Shown here: positions 38,291 to 47,122 of the stretch, piece by piece
Position numbering within the stretch: position 1 is the stretch's first letter
Layout of the letters: every line of letters begins with the position of its first letter
Source of the DNA: Isoetes taiwanensis
Taxonomy: Eukaryota > Streptophyta > Lycopodiopsida > Isoetales > Isoetaceae
Reading direction: 5' to 3'
NCBI GenBank assembly: GCA_021234155.1
Contig: JAJEKV010000004.1
Location: 4,276,109 to 4,340,108, forward strand
Length of the DNA stretch: 64,000 nucleotides
Translations under genes and position numbers: made by a program
The notes under the pieces: model-generated
Databases searched by the model: none
What the model was told of the DNA's origin: nothing
Seen by the model: only the letters and a program-made list of their open reading frames with translations

Positions 38291-38803
38291 TGTTAGAATC
38301 AGAGCTTGGGATTTGAACCCAAGTGTGCCAAGACTCTGTCTCCTTCAAACCCCCACACTTCTATAGCTGCATACACGCACCTGTATCTGCACTCAGCTTG
38401 TTATCTTCTTAGTCACCATCATTCATCTATTTATTTTCTTATCAACCTGAATATATCCACTTGTCAAATCGTGCATGCCCTTCATATAGAAAGTTTTCCA
38501 ACTTGCCTAAATAATAGGATGCCTTGTTGTCCTTAAGTTCCAGCTGTCGTTGACTTTGACCCATTGACCAGTCAACCCAAAACCCTAAGTGGTGGGCAGG
38601 GGGTATCAAGCGCTTTCTGGCGAGCCTAGCAACGTCTGGGTAGTACCTGCCCACCACTTTAATTTTTTCACATATTTTTCATACTTCCTTGACTTGATCT
38701 ACTGCCACTGCTTCTCATAGATCAATGTTGACACTCTAATCTACTGCCACTGCTTCTCATAGATTAGAATATCACATGATACATAATTTTGTCATTTCCA
38801 ACA
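38291..38803 (-). repeat. 3' LTR of the minus-strand copia fragment
   Basis: On the minus strand it starts TGTTGGAAATGACAAAATT at 38803, directly after the purine tract ATGAAGGGGGAA, and ends TGATTCTAACA at 38291. Near its U5 end is CTTGGGTTCAAATCCCAAG, shaped like a tRNA T-arm and containing a B-box match (GGTTCAAATCC). Confidence 0.75.
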
Positions 38804-39295
38804 TTCCCCCTTCATGTGATATTCCCTGTCATCACATTGTAACAATTTCCTTATTTCCTGGAATCTGGATAATGGTAGAGCCTTTGTAAGAATATCTGCT
38901 CTTTGATCAGCTGTACTAACATAGGTCAAATGCACTTGATTTCTTTTGACCATATCTCTGATGAAATGAACTTCCATCTCAATGTGTTTTGACCTTTCGT
39001 GCAAAATTGGATTTTTTGACATGGCAATACAACTAGTATTATCACAATAAATGATTGTTGGTCCTCTTTGAGCAAATCCAAATTCTGCCATAAGCCTTCT
39101 TTCCCAAATAAGTTCCTTAGTCAACAGGGCTGCTGAGTTGTACTCAGCTTCAGCACTAGATAAAGCAATGCTGCTTTGCTTCTTGCACTTCCAAGCAACT
39201 GGGGCTCCACCTAATAAAATAACATATCCTGAAGTTGATTTTCGTTTATCTAAATCTCCTCCCCAATCAGCATCACAATAAGCCTGCAATTGCAA
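38792..39295 (-). pseudogene. Copia RNase H fragment in the chimera
   Basis: An open minus-strand reading frame encodes the end of a Ty1/copia polyprotein: LQLQAYCDADWGGDLDKRKS, SSIALSSAEAEYNSAALLTK, IIYCDNTSCIAMSKNPILHE, KHIEMEVHFIRDMV and ADQRADILTKALPLSRFQEI. The conserved Asp and Glu residues of RNase H are present and there is no stop within this part, so it is younger or better preserved than the host copia. It belongs to a different family from the host, whose own RNase H differs in many residues. It begins abruptly at the junction near 39295. Confidence 0.9.
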
Positions 39296-39304
39296 CCCAT
39301 TAAA

Positions 39305-39376
39305 GGGCCGGTAGCTCAGTGGTAGAATACTTGGCTTGCAAGCAAGATGTCCTGGGTTCGATCCCCAGCCTGTCCA
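39305..39376 (+). tRNA. tRNA-Ala(UGC)-like sequence in the TRIM LTR, copy 1
   Basis: 72 bases fold as a degenerate cloverleaf: acceptor GGGCCGG against CCTGTCC, anticodon loop CTTGCAA with UGC, T-arm CTGGG-TTCGATC-CCCAG (perfect). Pol III signals are present: A box TAGCTCAGTGG (39312-39322) and B box GGTTCGATCC (39355-39364). Mismatches in the acceptor, D and anticodon stems argue against a working tRNA. I read it as a tRNA-derived promoter module, not a host tRNA gene. Confidence 0.6.
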
Positions 39377-39405
39377 CCCAATCAAAGAAAATTCATTTCT
39401 CAACA

Positions 39406-39417
39406 TGGTATCAGAGC
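39406..39417 (+). other. TRIM primer-binding site
   Basis: A perfect TGGTATCAGAGC immediately follows the first LTR copy (CTCAACA). Confidence 0.9.
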
Positions 39418-39445
39418 CATGGTCCCAAATAAAGGGTGCTTAACC

Positions 39446-39593
39446 GCACCGGAATAGTCCCCAGTGGTGTAGGGGTGAGAATGAGCAAAGCTTGGCCAGT
39501 GATAAGCCCAACCCCCGCAGCACCGGAATAGTCCCCAGTGGTGTAGGGGTGAGAATGAGCAAAGCTTGGCCAGTGATAAGCCCAACCCCCGCA
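39446..39593 (+). repeat. 74-bp tandem duplication inside the TRIM
   Basis: Two identical or near-identical units, 39446-39519 and 39520-39593, each begin GCACCGGAATAGTCCCCAGT. They make up about half of the interior and are non-coding; ORFs on either strand here are repeat artefacts. Confidence 0.95.
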
Positions 39594-39684
39594 GTGGTGG
39601 AGTTGCCCGAGGAGGGGAGCATGTGGATTGTGGTGAAGGCTGGAATGGATTGGTGGAATGGATTGGTGTGCCCATTAGGGGGAA

Positions 39685-39861
39685 TGTTGGAATGTTGGAG
39701 TATGTGTAATGGGCACACATGAAGAATGACTCAGTGGAAGAGTGCCGAAAGCCCATTAAAGGGCTGGTAGCTCAGTGATAGAGTACTTGGCATGCAAGCA
39801 AGAGGTCCTGGGTTCGATCCCCAGCCTGTCCACCCAATCAAAGAAAACTCATTTCTCAACA
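39685..39861 (+). repeat. Complete 3' LTR of the TRIM-like element, 177 bp
   Basis: It runs from TGTTGGAATG to CTCAACA and contains the second tRNA-like copy. A small inverted repeat (TGTGTAATGGGCACACA) lies in its U3 part at about 39703-39719. Confidence 0.8.
39761..39832 (+). tRNA. tRNA-Ala-like sequence in the TRIM LTR, copy 2
   Basis: This copy has a better D stem than copy 1 (GCTC/GAGT) but lacks the invariant U33, because its anticodon loop is CATGCAA. The A-box (TAGCTCAGTGA) and B-box (GGTTCGATCC) sequences are retained. As with copy 1, a promoter role is more likely than a translating tRNA. Confidence 0.55.
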
Positions 39862-40597
39862 AGGAAGTCTGCTGTATATAGCAAACAATACTAGACCTGA
39901 CATTGCATTCATTGTTAATGTCATGAGCAGGTACAATAATGATCCTGAAAGAGGTCAGGGCAAGTAGCCAAGAAAGTTCTAAGAATTTGAAAGGCATTAA
40001 TGTTGGCATAGTTTTTGATTTATAAGATTTAAAAGAGGTCAGGGCAAGTAGCCAAGAAGGTTCTAAGAATTTGAAAGGCATTAATGTTGGCATAGTTTTT
40101 GATTTATAAGATTTAATATTAAAAACCTATTGTGGTGTGGAGATCAAGATGAACGAAAATCAACCTCAAGATATTTATTAATGCTTGGTGGAGGACAAGT
40201 AAGCTGGAGAAGTAAGAAGCAATCTTCAATTGCTTTATCAACAGCAGAATCCGAATATGCAGAACAACTCTTGCAGCCAAGGAAATAGTATGGTCTAGAC
40301 GATTTCTGGAAGAATTAGGATTTGCTCAAAAGGAAGGTACAAAACTATTCTGTGATAATCTAAGCTGTATAGCAATGACAAAGAATCCAATATTTCATGA
40401 AAGAACAAAACATATAGAGATGGAACTGCATTTCATCAGGGATGTGGTGAACAAAGAAATGATACAGATGGAGTATGTAAAATCTGAAGAACAATTAGCA
40501 GATATTTTGACAAAAGGATTGAGCACTAGCAGATTTCAAAAACTAGCTGGAAAATTAAATTGCAGAGATATTACCAAGTTGTGATCTGAAAGGGAAA
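39862..40597 (+). pseudogene. Host copia RT end and RNase H (resumed after the insertion)
   Basis: The sequence resumes with SLLYIANNTRPDIAFIVNVM, then an 85-bp direct duplication (about 39947-40115, core AGAGGTCAGGGCAAGTAGCC). RNase H follows: DERKSTSRYLLMLGGGQVSW, SSIALSTAESEYAE, CDNLSCIAMTKNPIFHERTK, MELHFIRDVVNKEM and EEQLADILTKGLSTSRFQKL. Several stops are present. The protein ends just before the purine tract (CTGAAAGGGAAA) and the 3' LTR. Confidence 0.9.
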
Positions 40598-41319
40598 TGT
40601 TGAAGGTGTTCATCTCACAACTTTGTAATGAGATAGTAAATACTCTGTGAATGATAATAGAAAAATTATTGTTCAGAAAGAATCATGAGAGTGATGTTGA
40701 TACTGAGACATATGATATGATGCAGTTCATTTATCAGATCTAGGGAAAGAATTGTTTTTCGTGAAGTGTAAATCATAAGGAGAGTGCAACCTTACAAGTA
40801 TGCACTAAAATTAATAACATGGTTGTTAAGTTTGCAACCATGGTTATTATTTATGGAGAATGGTTCTACTTAGGAAAATTATCTCGTTCGAATAGTTTGT
40901 AGCCAAAGCAATATTTGAAATGGGAAACTCCATTCTATCCGGCAGTAGCAGAGGAACTTGGCGGTTCCCTAACCGACGGAACTGCCTATTAATATACAAG
41001 GTGAAAACAGATGTGACAAGCTGAATCAAGTGATCGATATAGGTTGATTAAGGTAGTACTTTGGCAATGCTCGATGAACAGTAAAATATTTGATATTCAT
41101 TCAATGGTTAAGCGGAAGATATTGACCATGTATTTGTCTAAGGTTTTTACCTTGTAGATTATTTCTTTGAATGATAATATGTTGGAAAACATTTACTAGA
41201 GTTGTGCACACAGATTTGGAGAAGATTACAATAATAAAGGAGAAGTGTAAAAATCTTTAAACATCCTAGACATTTTGCATTCTAAAGTTGTTGGTTCTAA
41301 CCTGATAATTTTTCTCACA
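40598..41319 (+). repeat. 3' LTR of the copia element
   Basis: 722 bp, TGTTGAAGG to TCTCACA, followed by the AATAA target duplication at 41320-41324. Confidence 0.95.
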
Positions 41320-41324
41320 AATAA

Positions 41325-42839
41325 AAGAAATTCTTAATCATCTAATTACATACCACAAAAAACATAAAAGAAATTCTCAAACCAGCCCTTTAGGCCAAAG
41401 CGCTCTACACAACCAAGCTTGCAAAAGCACGAAATACCAAGACAGACATGCAAAGTTTAAGTTATAAAAGCAGAAAGGGATTTAGAAGGATCAACTCTTG
41501 GAGAATAAGAAACACGAAATTCATGAAGGCTAGAAAAAGGCTTAAAAGGATTGAGAAAAAGATTAAACAAGAGGCAAGGATTTGAAAAAGTAGAATGCGA
41601 AAGATCTAAATCACATTAAGCACGCCTCTTTCCTTTGTATAGAGATCAAAGAGCCTTTTCAAAAGGTACACAGGTTAAATTTAAGACACCAATTTTTTCT
41701 AGAGTTCCGTAAATATCTTAATAGTATGGTTACAACCTAGTTGAATTCACAACTATAAGTACTCGAGTCGAGGTCTTAAGGCTAAAAATTACCAAGACCA
41801 ACAATTATACTGCAACCATAATATCTATTTCAAAATGTTACTTGGAATAGGTTTAATAATGTGGAGGGTCTGAATCAAAGTAATGCATCATAATTCCTCA
41901 AAAATCAAAGTTTTTGGCTAGGCTTGAGAAAGAATTTGGAAAAAGACTCCTTACGATCAAATTCTTCTACGAAATTCAAAATTTAGTTTTGGCTTATTCG
42001 AAGAAAGACTCAAGATAAGAAAAGGTTATCAGCATAGTATAAAATTTTGTTAGTACTTGTAACGAGCCTAGAATGTTAGCAGACAAGTGATGTAAGTGTT
42101 TTAATACAATTTAGTTGTGGTTATGAGAGCTATTAAACTAAGACTTGAGCTGGAAAAATATATACTTGATATGTACATAATGTTTATGCAAGAGGTCTAT
42201 AAATACTGAATTGTAGAGGACTTGAAGTTTTTGTTTGGGATCATACATTTTGAGGAGGAGTTTTCTATGAAGATGACTTGGAGAGTAAGCAAACGTAACC
42301 AGGTGGGTGGTTTACAGCTTACACCGAGGACGTTAGGATGCATAAAGTTGATTTTGGCTAAATAAGCAATTATGAAATTAATTAAATCTTGCTTTGTATG
42401 AATAATCTGATTAGAATGGAAGCGTTAAAGAATTAATATGAGTCAAGGTATTACAATAAGCTGAGGTTGTGGAGTTTTGTATTGGCTGTCAAAGTACTGT
42501 TGGAGGATTCAGGGTAAGTCACCAGAGAAGGATTTAAGAAAGAAAGAATGATTTTTATTGTCCACTGAGACCAATCGAACTTTGAGGCCCGGATGAGCGA
42601 CAAACTTATTATTGTCCGGGTCCCCCCTCCCTCCCAAGGGTTTTTGAGATGGTAGTAATAAGAATGTTGTCAAACTGTACAGGTATACATCATCATGAAA
42701 TATATGTGTATATACATGTCAAGTGTGTGCCCGAGGACATAGCTGATCTCGCATATCCATGACCTCCTGAAGGTATAATCCCACCATCCATACGGAAGCC
42801 GTGCTCAATGTCACATTTAGCAGCTAGCTAGGCCTCACC
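41325..42839. other. No recognisable gene
   Basis: AT-rich sequence with no ORF carrying family motifs. Confidence 0.5.
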
Positions 42840-43170
42840 AACTCAGCATAGCCGTCCGGATTTGATCATATGTTGGGCAGCTTTGAAGTATATGAGATTC
42901 ATCCTCAATGACTCCCATTTGGCAGCATTGATAAAGCCTGTTCTGGCGTGGCTCACCAATCCATCTGCTCATCTCAATTCGAAGATGTTATGCCCCTGTG
43001 CGAATGGAGGCAATGCGTCTCCACCTTCTCATAGGCAAGTGGGTACCAGGTAGCATAGCAGGCCCCGTTCCAATGTGGGATTTATATGGCGCTGGTAGTA
43101 TGATGTCTTGATCTGTTCAAGGGCACTGGCATCCCAGAGCTTGTTGAAGAAGCAAGCGTCAAGATATTGC
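42840..43170 (-). pseudogene. LINE C-terminal zinc-binding fragment
   Basis: Minus-strand reading gives KLWDASALEQIKTSYYQRHI, then in another frame RIASIRTG, a stop, LRIEMSRWIGEPRQNR and GVIEDESHILQSCPTYDQIR. The pattern RTG-H-LxIExxRW followed by a C-x2-C and EDExHxxxxCPxY is the zinc-binding tail of certain LINE ORF2 proteins. The first Cys is replaced by Tyr. It resembles the fragment at 46351-46839. No RT domain is adjacent. Confidence 0.6.
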
Positions 43171-43263
43171 CTCAAGCTATGGCGATCTGCCTCTGTTTGC
43201 ACATGTATGCACCTGTGCTACTGCACATTCCATCTAGCCAACCATTGAGCTCTCTTTTCTCTC

Positions 43264-43356
43264 CAGCAGGCCTTGAGGCACTGCAGCCCCATTGCCGTGA
43301 TATTGTGATGACCATTCAAGGCCTGCAGCCCCATTGCCGTGATATTGTGACGACCA
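43264..43356. repeat. 45-bp tandem duplication
   Basis: CTGCAGCCCCATTGCCGTGA and its following bases occur twice in succession. Confidence 0.85.
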
Positions 43357-43655
43357 TATGGATATTTATATCATACGAATATTATACTCGTATGTACAAA
43401 AGATGGTCGTCACACGAATGCAAAAGGGTAGTTGCATAAGACAGGGCTCAAACTTGCAACCTTCTAGTTGCAAGTCATGCACCTTTAAACGGTAGCTTCG
43501 GTCGAAACAGGATCTAGAATAACGTGACCAGATGATTGCTTATCTAATGGTGGATTTCACGCAAGTCCCCCCTCCCCCTCCAAGTCAGGGCCATACATGC
43601 AGGTTCCCCGCATGTGGCTCGTCCATGGCAACTAACTCAGCTTCTAGAATCATGA

Positions 43656-43992
43656 TCTATTGCTTGTTGAGCGGCAGCAATAATACACTCCTCATCACCA
43701 CTGATATGCTTGCTCGCGGAAGTGGGTATGTGGCAGTAGCCCCGCCCCTCTTTTGCATCTTTTGCTCGTGCATTACTTAAGTTATCAATCAGCTAGTCGC
43801 GAGTAGCTAATTGGAGCTATAGAACAAGATACTGTCATGGCGTCAGGATATTGACGGCATGCATACAGTTAGGTAATGCATGAGTAGAAAGATGCAAATG
43901 AGGGGCAGGGATATTGCCACGTACCCACTTCCACGAGCAAGCATATTAGTAGTGATGAGGAGCATATTATTGCTGTCATTCAACGAGCAAAC
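43656..43992. repeat. Foldback (hairpin) repeat 1
   Basis: The left arm (43656-43777) pairs with the right arm (43873-43992) as an imperfect inverted repeat of about 120 bp, around a 95-bp loop. For example, CTTGCTCGCGGAAGTGGGTA on the left matches the complement of TACCCACTTCCACGAGCAAG on the right. Such elements are often MITE-like foldback transposons. Confidence 0.85.
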
Positions 43993-44086
43993 CATCTCGA
44001 GGAAGACAAAAGATATCAACTAGGCCTGAGCGTTTGTATCCTTCTCCTTATCAACTAAGCCTAGGTGTTTTTATCCTTTTCCTTCT

Positions 44087-44570
44087 ATGCACAAAGGATT
44101 GCATTGCATTGTTTTTGTGCACGATTTGTACATAGTATAATAGAAGAGAAACAAAGTTTGGCTATAGCTATAGGTTCATTCGCGCTGTAATCGGCTAAGT
44201 TGCTCGAGAACTACAGAAGGATGGCTTGGCAAATGACTTAAAACCCTTGCAGGTCTTCTTGCTCCAAATCAAAGTAATCAGATTGCCAAAAGACTTAAAA
44301 TCCTTTCTGATCACCTGTAAAATCAATATCAATATCAAACCATCTCATTTATCCTACAATTCACGATCCACTTTACTCTCAGTTATGGCATGCAACAAGA
44401 AGGCCTACAAGGATTTTAAGTCCTTTGCCAAGCCAGCCTTCTGTAGTTCTCGAGCAACTTAGCTGACTACAGCACAGGTGAACCTATAGCTATAGCCAAA
44501 CCTTGTTTCTCTTCTATTATATTATGTACAAATCGTGCACAAAAGCAATGCAATGCAATCCTTTGTGCAT
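44087..44570. repeat. Foldback (hairpin) repeat 2
   Basis: Arms 44087-44263 and 44394-44570 are inverted copies of about 177 bp at roughly 90 percent identity, with a loop of 130 bp. Both arms begin or end with ATGCACAAAGGATTGCATTG and contain TTGCTCGAGAACTACAGAAG. A transcript across it would form a long double strand. Confidence 0.9.
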
Positions 44571-46082
44571 GTCCTCTGGCGTAAGACGATTTTACATATC
44601 AAGGTCGGGATGGGATCGAGTGTTTTCACGTCTTACCGGCTGCTTGCTGTGTTAAGTGACTTATTTGATTAAGCCATTCTCTATCCATTCTTATTCTTTT
44701 TTGTTCGCGCATCGATTCCGTTTCTTTTGCCATCGATAACTGAGTTGTCCATGATGGGGTAACCACATGCATTTGGAGTGGCATCCAACCGATGCGAGCT
44801 GGGTAACCCAAAGCGAAGGTCGAGCAAGGAGGGCCGACACACACGTATTGTCTCGTCTGGGCACCTTGGCCAAACCAAAGGCTAATTAATGAACAACCGC
44901 TCCAAAGCTTGATTTGGGAGTCCCAAATGGGCGCGATTAGTTGGGGACATGTGATTGATGGGAGTTCGGCGTCGGGGTTTCTGGTTGTTCCGATACTATA
45001 ATACATTACTAATGTGCTTGAGTGTTTGGCTATCCCGGACCTCGCATTTATTAGAGGATGTTTCTGTTCGTTCATCCTTGATCTTGGCTAAGGGAACTTC
45101 TGTACGGCTTCTTCGATGTCTGAAGCCTCTTCTTTGCTACCTATAATACCTAACATCACTTCATCTGCGTATCAGGGGTGCTTGGGTGTCACTTCGCGTT
45201 CTGGAGGTTTGATGAGAGCCCAGAATTCAAGATAACCCTCTGATATAGCCTTGTTTAGCCCATTGGACTCTGTCGACATCTCTACATTATACTTGGGTAT
45301 AAGTACGTCTTTGACATAGCAATCCAGTGGATGTGGAAATGTATTGGCGCGAGGCGGGGATGTGATCGAACCCTGCAGGACTCCTGTGTTGTATCGCGTC
45401 TGATCCGTCGAGTTGCATGCATCAATCTATCTCGCGTTAGGGAACTTTCGCATGGGATCCCGCAATGCTTTAGATTGCAATATTGGTTCCATTTCCTCAA
45501 GTGGCGGATCGTGGTGTATCTTCTTGTCGAAGTTTTACTCAATATCGATTCGTACAGGCTGAGTCATTGCCGTCCGCGGTTATGAGTCTAGTGGAGCCAT
45601 ATGATAGCTTCTTCCACGGTGGAATCCATGGCTTGGGTCTCCGAAAAGAGGCTTAAATAAAGGTTCTACCGATCCTTTAGAAGTGGATTACACGACCCTA
45701 TCAACCGTCGAGGTAGTGGAAAGGGGCCTATTGCCACATCCAGGCTGCATCCAGGAAGCAGAATCTGTTTGGCTAGTCTTGGAGCATGAATGTGCCTTTT
45801 CAACTCGTGGGGAGGTTTGGCAAGGCTTTTTTCGGTCATGTTTGCTTTGATGGTTTTTCTGTTAGTTCCAGAGGATCTCGGCTTTTCGTGGCCAGCCTTA
45901 GGATTGTCCATGTTGTGGGTGATTCGATTATACGGAGATGATTACATCATTCTGTTGGGTGGCCCAGACCTGCTTATGTGAGATTTACTCTCCTCCCCCT
46001 CCCCCCGATGATCCAACCAATGATCCAAATACTCGCGATCTTGACAGGGTCCATTTACGTATGATACTATTATTATTAATTA
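44571..46082. other. Unassigned stretch
   Basis: ORFs on both strands (longest: minus, 44626-45075, 149 residues) have no motifs I recognise. The stretch is less AT-rich than its surroundings. An organellar origin is conceivable because a mitochondrial-like tRNA-Phe lies 1 kb further on, but I cannot match an organellar gene here. Confidence 0.3.
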
Positions 46083-46285
46083 TGGGGAAAACTACAAAAT
46101 ACCCTTAACTTTTTGCAAAATTCACAGTATACCCCTAACTTTCTAAAAATTCACAAAATGCCCCTAAAAATTCACAAAATGCCCCTCAAAACCTATACAT
46201 TAGGGGCATTTCATGAATTTTCTAAAAGTTAGGGGTATGTTGTGAATTTTGCAAAAAGTTAGGGGTATATTGTAGTTTTTCCCTT
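46083..46285. repeat. MITE-like foldback element, about 200 bp
   Basis: The left arm starts GGGGAAAACTACAAAATACC and the right arm ends GGGTATATTGTAGTTTTTCC. The two arms of about 85 bp are inverted copies that share TTAACTTTTTGCAAAATTCA-type blocks. The flanks are rich in TTA/TAT, so the target duplication is ambiguous. Confidence 0.85.
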
Positions 46286-46350
46286 ATTTAAATTATTATG
46301 TCTATTGCTCACTTGGGCCTCGAGAGGCCATGGAGCACATGAACAAAAGT

Positions 46351-46839
46351 TTACAATCTCAGCATCAAGGCACGGTGTGCATCCACCGCCCTTATATAGG
46401 GACCTAATGCCATTGGCGGTAGCATTAACAAAGAATAAACGTCTAGTGCATGTATCCCAAAGTGTTGTCTAATATATGCATATTCCGAGCATACTAAGAA
46501 AACATGTCGCTCATCCTCGACCTGCCCTGTTCTGCACAATTTACATGTCCGATCTTCCACTGGAATTTTTGCCCATCTGCCAATTTCAATTTCCAGCCTG
46601 TGTGACCCTGTCCTGTACCTGGCAATAAGTCTCCTTTGTATCTTAGATATATTTGCCTTCAGATATAATTGGCTCTCATATGTGATCATATGGTTAACAT
46701 TTATCCGATATTCCAACATCCTTTTCCCCGGATTAGCCCAGAGCTTATCCACTGCTGCCTTTTCGAGCATGACCCGGACCTCTTGCTTTTCAAGCGGCCA
46801 TGTACTGCCAACGCCCCATCTGATTGCCCATGCCTGCAA
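46351..46839 (-). pseudogene. LINE ORF2 C-terminal fragment
   Basis: A 162-residue open frame reads INVNHMITYESQLYLKANIS, RLIARYRTGSHRLEIEIGRW and a zinc finger CKLCRTGQVEDERHVFLVC (C-x2-C-x11-H-x4-C). This is the tail found after the RT in some LINE proteins. No RT, endonuclease or poly-A tail is adjacent, so it is a fragment. Confidence 0.65.
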
Positions 46840-47043
46840 GCCTCTACACCAATTATGTGGTTGGTGGTGCTATCTATTGTTTCTTCTTATTCGTCTTTCA
46901 CTAGTTCATTATTTTACTACTCCAAAGAATCCTTGAAAATCGGTATCCGATGGCCCAGATATGCGTGTGTACTCTGCAATGATCTCGGAATAACCAAACT
47001 AGAATGAGAATTGTACATATAGTAGTAGTTGCTAATCGTTCTC

Positions 47044-47122
47044 GTCTGGATAGCCCAGTCTAGTTGGTTAGAGCAAAGGACTGAAAATCCTTGTGTCAGT
47101 GGTTCGAATCTACCTCTAAGCA
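47044..47122 (+). tRNA. tRNA-Phe(GAA)-like sequence of probable mitochondrial origin
   Basis: The anticodon arm AAGGA-CTGAAAA-TCCTT gives anticodon GAA. The central stretch (GGTTAGAGCAAAGGACTG and TTGTGTCAGTGGTTCGAATC) agrees with the plant mitochondrial trnF sequence as I recall it. The D region carries extra bases and the T stem has a mismatch, so this is probably a decayed nuclear copy (NUMT) rather than a working gene. Confidence 0.6.

Larger units (their letters stand above)
38291..39861. mobile_element. Chimeric insertion: minus-strand copia 3' end joined to a plus-strand TRIM
   Basis: AGGAA lies at 38286-38290 and again at 39862-39866. Excising one AGGAA plus the insert restores the host copia frame across SLIG-SLLYIANNTRPDI. 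The left part (38291-39295) is the RNase H end and 3' LTR of a different copia on the minus strand. The right part (39296-39861) is a miniature LTR element on the plus strand. Both outer ends are therefore U5 ends of LTRs: TGTTAGAATC on the left, CTCAACA on the right. An ordinary LTR element has a U3 start at one end. A chimera made by template switching before integration explains this best (inference). Confidence 0.8.
39296..39861 (+). mobile_element. TRIM-like element with a tRNA-like LTR, 5' LTR truncated
   Basis: A 110-bp segment occurs at 39296-39405 and at 39752-39861. The first copy is followed at once by a perfect PBS (TGGTATCAGAGC, 39406-39417). The second is the end of a 177-bp LTR (39685-39861) that starts TGTTGGAATG right after the purine tract ATTAGGGGGAA. 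The order is therefore partial LTR, PBS, about 270 bp of non-coding interior, PPT, LTR: the plan of a terminal-repeat retrotransposon in miniature. The PPT and LTR start resemble those of the adjoining copia (GGGGGAA then TGTTGGAA), suggesting that a copia of that family mobilises it. The first LTR lacks its initial 67 bp or so. Confidence 0.8.
33985..41319 (+). mobile_element. Ty1/copia LTR retrotransposon, interrupted
   Basis: LTRs at 33985-34724 and 40598-41319 both start TGTTGAAGGTG and end TTTTTCTCACA. Perfect 5-bp target duplications (AATAA) lie at 33980-33984 and 41320-41324. Between them are PBS, gag, protease, integrase, RT and RNase H in Ty1/copia order, and a purine tract. Stops and frameshifts make it inactive. 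A later 1571-bp insertion splits RT from RNase H. Confidence 0.95.

Noticed and set aside
39305-39376. A host tRNA-Ala gene
   Set aside because: It lies inside an LTR that occurs twice, and has mismatches in the acceptor, D and anticodon stems. A promoter module derived from a tRNA fits better.
39400-39756. Minus-strand 118-residue ORF
   Set aside because: It is created by the 74-bp tandem duplication in the non-coding TRIM interior.
44626-45075. 149-residue minus-strand ORF as a gene
   Set aside because: No motif, no splice evidence and no recognisable family. It may be chance or a decayed organellar segment.
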